The translations under genes were made by a program, and so were the position numbers. The notes beneath the pieces are model-generated. The model saw only the letters and a list, made by a program, of their open reading frames with translations, did not search any database and was not told where the DNA came from. A stretch of 60,000 bases of DNA, from positions 18,294,599-18,354,598 of the forward strand of contig NC_088309.1 of NCBI RefSeq assembly GCF_910592395.1. Reading direction: 5' to 3'. Shown here one piece after another: positions 50,480-60,000 of the stretch (within the stretch, counting starts at the first letter, position 1; each line of letters opens with the position of its first letter). Source of the stretch: Lineus longissimus. Its lineage: Eukaryota; Nemertea; Pilidiophora; Heteronemertea; Lineidae.

Positions 50480-53400
50480 CTGGATATAGAAAATATGCAA
50501 CAAAATTTTACCAAATATTATAATTTCATCATTCTTCTTCATCTCTTCTTCTTCAGAGTTTGCTCTACTCTTGGCAGTGTTGTTCTCAGTATAATTTTAT
50601 CATTCTTCTTCATCTCTTCTTCTTCAGAGTTTGCTCTGCTCTTGGCAGTGTTGTTCTCAGTATAATTTTATCATTCTTCTTCATCTCTTCTTCTTCAGAG
50701 TTTGCTCTGCTCTTGGCAGTGTTGTTCTCAGGGATGTATTCCTTCATGCCCATTTCCAGAAATGAAATGTCCCAGGGACACTGCACTTACATGGGGCAAC
50801 AAATGACAGTGTTATTGAATGAATATTAAATGGTCCTTATATATTTCTATATCATTCAGTATTTCAATTTGTTTTTTCTTCAAATAGTGAACGACTGCCA
50901 CTGCCACATTGAAAATCAGGTCCTTTACATCAGTCAATGTGTAACATGAGGAAACCAGCCCTGTAAAATATTTAGTCGCCCTCCAACTTCAAGCACCCCG
51001 CTGATACTACACACAGTGATGATCGGCATATTTACCTTATCTACCTAATGGCCAGCGTAACCAGTGATAACACTCGGGCAAGGATCATCATATGATCATG
51101 ACTAATTTACTGTGATGAGGCAAAATTAGAAGTAATTTGGTCGACTACAAGGCAACCAGGATGTGATAGCAAGATCGGTTATGTAACAACATATGTTGAC
51201 CTCAGCCTTTGGTCGGGCAACTCAGCAGGAGGTTACCTGGCTCAGATGAGCTGAGAGCTAAAGTCAATAAACTATTCCTCAGAAACTCTCCCCTCATCAA
51301 ATATCCATCCCCCCCCCCCCCCGGCATCTAAGGCATTTTCCATTAGATGGTGGGGGATGGTTAGGAGATAATTTTTACAGGGCTGGTTTCCTCATGATTT
51401 GTTATGAAAACAGTACAATCCAACAGATGACCTAAAAGTATTACCTGATATGTGATTGTGTCTTTGAAATCATCTCGAACATCCTCTACTGCTCTTCGGA
51501 TTTTGTTTTCCATTGATTCAAGTTTCTGAAAGAAATTTTCTTTGATTTAGTTTGGAAGGATTGAAAAAATATATATTGCAATTTGTTGGGAGACCCTCTG
51601 TTAAGCCCGTTACACACAAGGGATTTCTCACCAACTTAGTTGGTTTTAAAATTAAGAACAGGTGCACAGGTGACTGGAAGTTGAGAGTCGTTCACCCACT
51701 CACACGAAAGACATAATCCCAGCAATATTTAGGTCCTGCACTATATTTAGGCCAAAACCTTGGTCAAGGCTGAGTGCAAATATCTATTATTTCTGGCGGG
51801 GAAATCTTAGATCTGCCAATGATTTTATTGTGTACAATGAGAGGAAGAAAAAGAAGATTTTATCTATTATTATTGTAAAAGGTATCAGTGAAAAGAGGAA
51901 AAGGAGAAATCGATGGGATAATAGGAGGTTTTGGGCAAAATCGTGGATCATGACAAGGTACAGCCTTGGCGCCTATGGCGCCTATAAAGATAAAGAGTCA
52001 AAATATGGCCCAACTATGTTGTTGACTGAATCACACGAGGAAATTTCTCCCCCACACTCCTTATATAAACAAAAAAATCCTTATATAAACAAAAGATTTC
52101 GTCGAGAAATAGAACAAGTCGGTAGTGCAGCCAGCAACTCCAACCAATCGGGCAAAGTATCAGTTACCTGGTCTGGATTCCTGTTATGAATTAAAATTCC
52201 AACTAAGTTGGTGAGAAGTCCCTCGTGTGTAACGGGCTTTAGGACATTTGTTTGGTCCCAAGTTAGTCTGACCTCTCTAATCAGGACACCTCTCCTTTAA
52301 AAGCTAGCGTATTGACCCACCTTATAGTAACCGCTACGGACTTTGGCCTCTTCTAACCGTGCTACGGAGGAGCCCCTGGAACTTTTATCAAAGAATCGAT
52401 TTGGATCGGAGCCAAGTCTTTCAAATGTTTCCAGCCTCTTCATCAACGCTTCTCGCTTGATGATCAATTCGGTCGCCTTCTCCCAAGAATCAATGGCCTG
52501 TTGGAGAAGAGTGACATAAGAGAAGAGTTTTATCACAAAACGTGATGCCCGATACCCGAAATTTTGGAGTTAACTGTACTATGGCATTGCCCATATAATT
52601 ACTGATATGTTATCCAAATTTCGGAGCATCAGGCCAACAGGAATTTTTCAAAATTTCCCACTTCATTTTCAGTCTAATTTAGAACTTTGAAGAAAATGGC
52701 AAAAATGGATATGTCTTATTTTGCGATGAATGTCTTGAACTTATCACAGACAGCCATCTATTGCAACTATATGGGAGTCATGCGTGATAAGAGAGAGCAT
52801 ACCTGATGGTATTCAGCAATGCATATGAACACATGTACAGTCTAGCTCATATCAATTTCAACACCTACTTCATACGATATCTAACAAACTAATGCACCAA
52901 ATCGAATGCGGTTTTCAGCAAGGTTTTTTCCTCATGGCAATTCACACATACTTACATCTTCTAACTGATTAAGATAGTCGTCTGTGCTGTATTTGATAGC
53001 CATATCTAATTTGAGTGCATCGGGCATCTGAAGAAGTGTCCACACTTTTTCAAGTCTATCTTGAGGCGTAATAACTGGTTCTGCAGTTTCAGGAGATTTC
53101 TGTGAATAAAGATACGACAATTTTAAAGATGAATCTGGAGGGGAGGGCGGCACCAGACGCATGCCCCCTCCCCCATGCATGAACATTTTTGAATTAGATC
53201 ATGAAACTTTGTAATATATCAGAAATTTTAATGAGAAATGCAGTGCACACCCGCTCTTTTTCTTGCCACTGGGTCTGCCCCTGACGTTGATTTAGAGAAG
53301 GTTTGCCTCAGTATAACAAATTAATAGTTTTGGATGATCCACGAGAGTAATTATTTGGCACTCAAAGGACATTCAAACACTTTCCATTTCTTTCTGAAAA

Positions 53401-56400
53401 AATATGGTAGATCGAAGAAAATGTGCAGGGATTTGAGGACAGTTTGGCCAAATACTCACAGCAGTGTCTGTTGCAGTGGTGAAAGTGGTTCGTTCAGTAG
53501 CTCTAGAAACCATCCGGGATCTGTCCCTAAAAAATAATGAAACGAAAAATTAACATGGTGTCAAAAATAAATAAAGACGAAAGCATCATTCCAATGATTG
53601 AGCCATTTAATCTGTAATTATAATTGCTGCTATGTGTGTAACAAAAAACATTCTTCTCATAGAAATCTAAAATTGTGGTTGTCGATATTTGATAACAATA
53701 TAGAAGTGAACTACAGGGTGACCCAGAATGACCCATTTTCCCTTGCATAATAGAATTCTATTGTGTATCCATTATGTGAGGGAAAGTAATTCTGGGCCAC
53801 CCTGTAGCGTCCAGATACACGTTATTGAACGTCATGAGGTAAAAGCATTTGAAAACCAATTTACATACCCGGTGTCGCTTCTTTTTCTGCTGGCGCCCTC
53901 TGGAGCAAACGACGCCAATGAACCGTCTCGAGACTTTAGGGTGGACTTTTTAGCTATAAATGCTTTTGATGACCGCGTTGACTTGGCATCATCTGTTGTT
54001 TCACTTCTGGCTGTCTCGTGGTCCTCTTCTGAAAAATTCAAAAAAACCCAACATATGGGCAGAGACATGTATTCATCCACAGGCGGAAGTGTGGCACTGA
54101 CACATAGTCCGTACTGAACTGTGAAGCTGTGGTAAATACATGACTGTGATGGGTGAAAGTGGATTTATTCTTCAATCTTTGGTGGATTCTTAATCTACAG
54201 AGCCAGGCCATAACAGGGATATACATTTTGATAATTAATTTAAGGAAATATTGTCTCACTGGCCAGTTTAGAACTTGTATTCTAATAGGTCCATATCAGT
54301 CCACAAGTGACGATTTGATGGCAATGCTGTACACAAATCAATTTTTCTCAGGCAATCGGTATTGGAATATTTTGAATTTTTACCATTATTTCGATAAAAG
54401 CCTCTTCATAACACATATAAAATTTGGTGGGAATTAAAGCACCCTTGGTGTACTTTTTTCACCAACCTATATATTCATTAAAATGTACACAGAATGTATA
54501 CGCTGGCTAATAGAGGTCTCTGGCCATATGACTCGGATACCAATCAGGAATTCTAAATGGGGTTCCTCCAAATGATAATGCCGACTTACTGCTGCTGAAT
54601 GAAAAGACACATCTGACATCTCCTCCAATACTAACCTTCTAACTCGGGATCTTTCCCAAGACCACCCATCAAGATGGAATTGAAATTCCACACTCCGGGA
54701 GTAAATTCTGTTTTCACCTTTCGCAGTTCTTTGACTTTCTTCTCCTTTTCCCTGCAAAACACATTACAAAGATAGTCAAACAAAAAAAGCTACATGTATG
54801 TATTTTCCCAACCTTTTCGACGAAAGAAGTGTAGATCATGTTGTCAAAAGTGGAATCCAATAATTGTATTTAATCACAAGTAGCGCTGTGCTTACATGTA
54901 GGTGACAGGTCAGACACAGAAGTGATTATAAACTCCCATGCAAAAATATAAATCTAATTTTTACCAAATTTCTGCCACATGAAGCAGAGATCAATATGTT
55001 CTGTTATCAGTTACTTTGATCACATTATCCCCTTTAGCTATTGTGCAATAAGGATGACACAAAATGGTATCTATGTCAAACGAGAGGCTAAAGGAGCTAA
55101 CTGTATATGAAGATCAATTAGGTAAGCGGTGTTCCAGCACTATTTCCATTCCTTTTTTTTGGCTATGAGTTGGGTATCCTGATACATCGCATCATTTCTT
55201 ACTTCTGCTCAGCCTCGGTAAGCAGGGCGGTCCTCCTAGCACGCGACTCCTCATCATCTTCGTCCTCCGAGTCGTAAAAATGGAAGATGTATCCCATATA
55301 ATCGGACTGCTGGCTCGTGAGATATTTCATATAGTCGTCCGTGTTCATTGTACTCTTCCACCAGGCCAACCAAGATGCGTAGTTACGGGACAAGCGCTCC
55401 TGGACCATTCTTGGCGCCTCCTGCAGCTGTGATTTGTACTCATCCATCGTCAGGACCTTACCCGGGATGGAGAGGATATCTTTTTCATCAGCACCCTAAA
55501 TATTAATTAAAAGAAACATGAAGTGACAGTGGAGTTTGTGCTGGTAAGAGATCATTTAAAAATAGGTTGAAGCCAAAAAAGATAACAAATTTTAGTCTCT
55601 ATTTGAACCCCCTCTCCCCTTTCAAAAGACTAAGGGTTTGACTGAGGTGACAGTGGAGTTTGTCCTGAGAAGGGATCATTTAAAAAAAGGTTGAAGCCAA
55701 AAGAGATAAATTTTTAATCTCTACTTGAACCCCCTCTCCCCTTTCAAAAGACTAAGGGTTTGACTGAGGTGACGGTGGAGTTTGTACTGAGAAGGGATCA
55801 TTTAAAAAAAGGTTGAAGCCAAAAAAGAAAAATTTTAATATCAACTTGAACTTCCCTTTCAAAAAACTGAGGGCCAGGCTGAAGAAATCACTGCCACATT
55901 TTTGCTCTAAAATGTCTATACTCTAATGAGAATTACCCTTTATTTCGTCTCTTAAACCGAGGCTGATGTCCTTTTTTTTTGAAATGGCAGTGAATTCTCA
56001 AGTGGCTCAAAAATAAATGAATAAAATGCTTATGCATTAACAAGTTAATATGGCAACATCTTGCGCTCATAACTTTTTCCCAGACTGCCCGATGAAAGTA
56101 TTACCCAGGGGTCTAACTGACCCATGGTAGTTCTTCAAACCATTAAATTTTCATAGTTGGTTGACCACAATGATTTCAGGGTGTGGGGAGTCTGAAGTTT
56201 TTGGGGTATTTTGCACTATTTTTGACCTGGGAAGGGACTTTTGTGAATCGCAAATATAAACGGGTGTGGAAATTTGGTGGTTTACAGCAATCGATCAAGT
56301 AAAATTCATATCTGTTGACTCACATGTAATTCTCCTCGCATATCTTTTAACTGTGAGGCAGGACTGAAAATATATGAAGAAGTTTTAAATTGAGATCTTG

Positions 56401-59400
56401 GGAAAACAAAAATTAGTTGGTAAATGCAAAATGGCTACCATCATGGGGCACACATTTCTGCCACTGTTTTTATAGTAGTATAATGATCTCGTCTTGAATT
56501 GACAACTACATTCAAACCTATTTAGTGTGACTTATTAAAGTAAAGAGTTCTACGAAAAGGGCGAACGTGAGTGAAAGTGACTTCTGATCCACTTAGGTAT
56601 AACATTCAGATATGATAGGAACATAAAACGTAACTTTAATAGTCCATTTTACACAAACTGAAACTGGAAATAGAGATATTTTCAAGCACATGAGACTCAC
56701 TTCTTAGCCCATTCTGCATTGCCCTGAAGACCCCACGGCGGAACTTTACTCTTCTGTAAGGCACTGTTGACAAACTTCTCCTTCTTCTTCTTGGCCAAAG
56801 CAGACGGCATCAGGATGCTGCTCAGGTTGACAGCGTCTGCTGCAGGTTCAACCAGCACATCCTGTGAGTGAGGGAAACATAACATTCATAACTTTGCTCT
56901 GACAGATTTCGCTCTTGTAGTACCAACACAAGAGGGCAGCGATGCATTCTCTTGAACTATGCAGATGTATCTATCCAGGGGTATTATAGATAAAAGTGTT
57001 TTTAACTTGATAAACCTGGACAAAATGGAAACTTCCGGCTTCTGCTGAATACTGTGGCCTTGAAAATGCATGCTGAAGTCGTCTCTGAGGGCGTAGGAAT
57101 ATTGAAGTTCTCAATTGGAACGGAGCACGACGAAACCTTCCCACAGCCTGGAACCACCTTCTCAAGTCACAAATGTGGGAGGTCGGCCAAACTTCGAACT
57201 TGAGTCTCCTGCCTATAAGCCATCTAGAGGCAACACCAACAACCATGTATAAAATCACTTGACCAAGGGTTGAGGCTTTAGGAAAACCAAAAATCTTATA
57301 ATTGTGAAAGTAAATTTCCATTTTACAATACTCCTGGATAGATGCATCTTTTTAGTTAGAATCGAATCTTTCTGAATAACTCCAAAATTACATCAAGAAT
57401 TGTTTTTTCACATCTCACGTCAATCATACTTCTTTTCAAAACATATTCAGAGAGAGAGCTCCCAATTTACTCACATTTTCTAGTTCTAGATGATCAGTTG
57501 GAACAGTCTGCATGATCTCTTTATAAACTTCTTTAATTTCGTCGCCCAAGAATAAGTTCTTGTCCATCTTCAAAAGGGTTGCCTGATCAATCTGAAATAA
57601 GAGCGTTATGCGAACGTTTTAAAAGAGCAAAATAACATCCCCGGACCAAGAATCACCAAGAACGAGCTATTTGAAGCAAAATATGGACAACTTCTCCAGC
57701 CATTTTTTGCTGTGTGGGCCGTTTCGTGAAAAAGAGTATAGATGATCGCAACGGAACCTGGAATTGGCTGAGAAGTGCAAGGTTTTCACGGATTCAACAG
57801 ATCCCTTTGATTATCAATGTCATTTTATAATCCTACTACAAATGTATCACACACATGGATACAGGAAGATTTTCTTGATGCTAAGGAATGATACTTACCT
57901 CTCCCAGAAGATCATTGTAAACAGTTTCATGTTTCTTCACTGTAACGTTTGACATGCACACTCTCTCCGAGACTCTGATATCTGACGTACGAACTAGCAT
58001 CTGAAAATAAAGAATACTCATGTTATTTCAGAAGCCGCGGTGGTGTAGTGGCTCGGTTCTTTGACTAGCGGTCAAGAGGTCGCTGGTTCGATCCCAAATG
58101 TCGGCGTGAGACTCCATACAGGTCTCATTGCCTTATATGCCTAACTCCAGCGATGTCTTTAAATGGGTACCAGTCGGAAATGCTCAGGTTGTAACGCTGA
58201 TTGAGCAGGGAGAAAAAAGAATTGTACTGCTGGATAAACCGTCATGGCTTTCAAGAAACTAAATGCCTGGTTCATCACAACACAACCTATGAATATTTGA
58301 GGGTCGGTCTATGAGACTAAAAGCTGTGGTCTCTTGTACCTGAGCATCTATGCCAGGGCAAGTAAAAAATCCCACACAGGTGGACAGTAGCCTAAAGTTA
58401 ACTCAATACCTCTGGCAAAGGTCCAATAGGGTTATGAAGCCGGTAATGTTGAAATCTATGCTGAGAAGGTCCTCCACTTGACTTCCCAGGATAGATTACA
58501 CCTGACTTAAATACATAAGTAGACATTGCTACTGAAGCCAAGATCTGCGACTACTAACTCTTGGAAGTCAATTCTGATTAATGCCTACCTTATTTGGAAG
58601 TTTTGTAGATACTGTATCTGGTTGAGGGAATGCTGGCTGCCTGATTATGGGCAAACTGTAAAACAGATAACATCCCTTTTAAGCACATTGATGAGGATTT
58701 ATAAACATGATTGAGAGTTGCAAAGTGCAATTAAAAGAATCAGTCTTTACTGCTACCAAGTAATCTGAAACACCTTGGTTACAATGTTTCATTTTTATAA
58801 CAGATGATCAGTTAGCCTCGTTTTCACCACAGATGATTTAGTGAAACAACCATCCTCTTGGGTTGGTTTAAAATGTGCCGAAAGCCAATTCTCTGTGAAT
58901 TTTGCCTTAAATAGTTGTACAGTAGAAAAACTTGAAACCTCACAGTCGGTATCAGTTTCGGCCCACATTTTAGCTCTACCCTGGCAGAGTTTGGCGAGGC
59001 AATCTATACCTCTAGTTCCGTATCAATTCCTTGTACCTCGAAACCCGCTCAACCACTGATATTAAAGTGATACTATGATGTGATTTACAACTTTGCAGAA
59101 ATACGTCCGTTTTTAATTGTTGATCACAAATGAAAAGCTCAAATTTTCCATTTTTGATTAGATTTATTATAAAATCGCTGAATGTAAACCACCGCGACCG
59201 CGAAAATGTTCATGTTGTGACGTCATCAACGAAAACGGCATCGAAGCGAGCCGTCCGGGCGGGATTAAACCATCAATTTCTAGAAAATGTGCATTTCGAT
59301 TTGAAAACCTTACCAATTTATGAGAAAGTGGCGTAGTCATTTGTCAAAAACAGCTAAAACATTATATGGTGAAATTTGACACGAGTTACCCTTTAAGAGA

Positions 59401-59724
59401 AAAAGTAGATTTTCCTTGACACACCCAGACATCAGATGAAGGGAAAAGTGCACATGTCGATTTAACACTAATCAAATGCAGAAGAAACAAGTTTGTGAGA
59501 GAACTGCCTTACTTTTCCAGTTCTTCTCTCTCTTTCTCTTCCAGTTCCTTAATCTTCTTTTCATGCTCTTTTTTCATACCATCATGTTTAGCACTTCTCG
59601 TCAGTGCCTGTAGCAGAGGAGGCAAGTCCTCGTCAGGCTCGCCATCAGGTTCGTTGTCTCCCGATCTAGCGCACAGTCTCTTCAGGTCATTGGCCGCATA
59701 CTCTCTGGTGCCAGGGACTGCAGG
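50321..59724 (-). CDS. CCDC87: CCDC87 (coiled-coil domain-containing protein 87), C-terminal two-thirds; 5' end outside window
   Basis: Fourteen exons on the - strand, in transcript order: 59724-59513, 58655-58589, 58000-57899, 57591-57475, 56861-56701, 56363-56324, 55495-55203, 54751-54636, 54028-53869, 53526-53460, 53099-52956, 52497-52321, 51525-51445, 50479-50321. Every junction phase agrees, and the total is exactly 632 codons including the stop. Recognised by recall of vertebrate CCDC87: conserved stretches include EIKEVYKEIM..., VLVEPAADA, W.STMNTDDYMKYLT, FTPGVWNFN, REALMKRLETFE...SDPNRFF and YLEKMH.D.IEMLYWLQ. The family is testis/sperm-associated, with roles reported in acrosome and flagellar function (knowledge, not visible here). 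Human CCDC87 is about 850 residues, so roughly 220 N-terminal residues lie to the right. The first visible exon contains a Glu/Lys coiled coil. As I recall, the mammalian gene has no coding introns, whereas this one has at least 13. Confidence 0.85.
50519..50731 (-). repeat. 71-bp tandem repeat, 3 copies, in last CCDC87 intron
   Basis: Units start at 50519, 50590 and 50661 and are almost identical. On the - strand they read like coding sequence (ENNTAKSRANSEEEEMKKN), but 71 is not a multiple of three and no splice site pair fits, so they are treated as intronic. Confidence 0.85.
51601..52242. mobile_element. MITE family C, about 640 bp with long inverted ends
   Basis: The left end TTAAGCCCGTTACACACAAG... 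(51601-51653) and the right end ...GTGTGTAACGGGCTTTA (52190-52242) are reverse complements over about 50 bases with a few mismatches. TTA/TTTA at the borders suggests a short TA-rich target duplication. The interior is AT-rich, and a 119-codon open frame inside shows no transposase motif. Non-autonomous DNA transposon in a CCDC87 intron. Confidence 0.85.
52321..52497 (-). CDS. CCDC87: CCDC87 exon with REAL/SDPNRFF motif
   Basis: The exon is 59 codons, phase 0-0, with acceptor TCTCCAACAG and donor GTGGGT. It encodes AIDSWEKATELIIKREALMK, then a LETFE..GSDPNRFF motif that I recognise from the family, then KVRSGYYK. Confidence 0.85.
55203..55495 (-). CDS. CCDC87: CCDC87 exon with DDYMKYLT motif
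   Basis: The exon has 97 codons plus two bases, entering phase 0 and leaving phase 2. It contains WLAWWKSTMNTDDYMKYLTS, the conserved central motif, followed by YMGYIFHFYDSEDEDDEE, an acidic run before a basic coiled coil. Confidence 0.85.
55524..55890. repeat. 122-124-bp tandem repeat, 3 copies, in CCDC87 intron
   Basis: TGACAGTGGAGTTTGT begins units at 55524, 55648 and (with one change) 55770. The third unit is truncated and more diverged. Non-coding. Confidence 0.85.
58033..58480 (+). mobile_element. tRNA-derived SINE (end uncertain)
   Basis: The head AGCCGCGGTGGTGTAGTGGC contains an A box (TGGTGTAGTGG), and a B box GGTTCGATCC is at 58085-58094, the internal RNA polymerase III promoter of a tRNA-derived SINE. 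The body continues past the tRNA part (AAATGGGTACC segment), which excludes an ordinary tRNA gene. The 3' end is not marked by an obvious tail or target duplication. Lies in a CCDC87 intron, antisense to the gene. Confidence 0.75.
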
Positions 59725-60000
59725 CTGAAATGACAAGGACAGCCAGCAGTTAAAGCAAAAGGCAGATTATCTCTGAAATATATTTGTTCGTCTCATATTT
59801 CATTAGTTAACTATTTTTTGAAAGTGGCTGATGTTTTTCCAATTTTGACTCAAACTCAGACAAATTGATGTCATTTTTGCTACCACGACAGGCTATTTTG
59901 ATGCATTCTAATTCCCTAGGTAAAACCCTGCTGCCTATTGTCAAAACCCAACAGAAAGTATGGTTGATAGTCCCCTACTGCTTGAGTTCAAGTGAGCACG

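Noticed and set aside
51830-52189. 119-codon + strand frame
   Set aside because: Lies wholly inside the MITE, with no transposase motif or start context.
56971-57321. 116-codon - strand frame in a CCDC87 intron
   Set aside because: No homology recognised, CCDC87 phases join across it, and it lacks splice sites.
58033-58100. Possible functional tRNA gene
   Set aside because: Good A and B boxes, but the acceptor stem does not close and a SINE body follows.

Overview
The window comes from an animal nuclear genome: spliced genes with GT/AG introns of a few hundred bases, a tRNA-derived SINE, a LINE 3' tail, several MITE families, minisatellites and moderate-to-low GC. Secreted von Willebrand factor A (VWA) proteins and an intron-containing CCDC87 orthologue fit a marine invertebrate (lophotrochozoan, amphioxus or similar). 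I cannot name the species.

Region 1 (about 207-38264, + strand) reads as one enormous gene whose 5' end lies left of the window. By following reading frame and splice sites I can chain 28 exons plus a choice of two last exons. Almost every boundary is phase 1, the signature of exon-shuffled secreted proteins. The predicted product has about 7,500-8,000 residues inside the window. It is built from (a) about 57 copies of a two-cysteine module (C-x2-G-[YF]-...-G-x2/3-C); (b) five VWA domains, two with intact MIDAS metal sites and three degenerate; (c) a single 14,052-bp exon (5005-19056) encoding about 4,500 residues of almost pure Lys/His/Ile/Leu/Val/Thr/Arg with hardly any acidic residue, internally repeated with a near-identical 3,651-bp unit; (d) Pro/Val/Lys linkers; and (e) two paralogous alternative C-terminal exons with different low-complexity tails. 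A ten-exon block (Cys cluster, five one-module exons, VWA, two one-module exons, linker) is duplicated in order within the gene (18486-25144 and 26193-33255). My reading is a secreted structural, adhesive or matrix polycation, or the precursor of cationic peptides. The function is inference.

Region 2 (38265-50320) is mostly intergenic. It holds a probable small secreted Cys-rich gene (exons 40319-40373, 41179-41402, 41738-41892, 3' end not settled), a doubtful Lys-rich ORF (43444-43812), MITE copies, and a roughly 4-kb minisatellite mosaic (44690-48800) with the core GACAATGTTACAACCTGG.

Region 3 (50321-59724, - strand) is the 3' two-thirds of a CCDC87 (coiled-coil domain-containing 87) gene in 14 exons. 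All phases agree and sum to 632 codons including the stop. Its introns carry a MITE with roughly 50-bp inverted ends, a tRNA-SINE and short tandem duplications. The giant gene and CCDC87 point toward each other, tail to tail, with the satellite between them.
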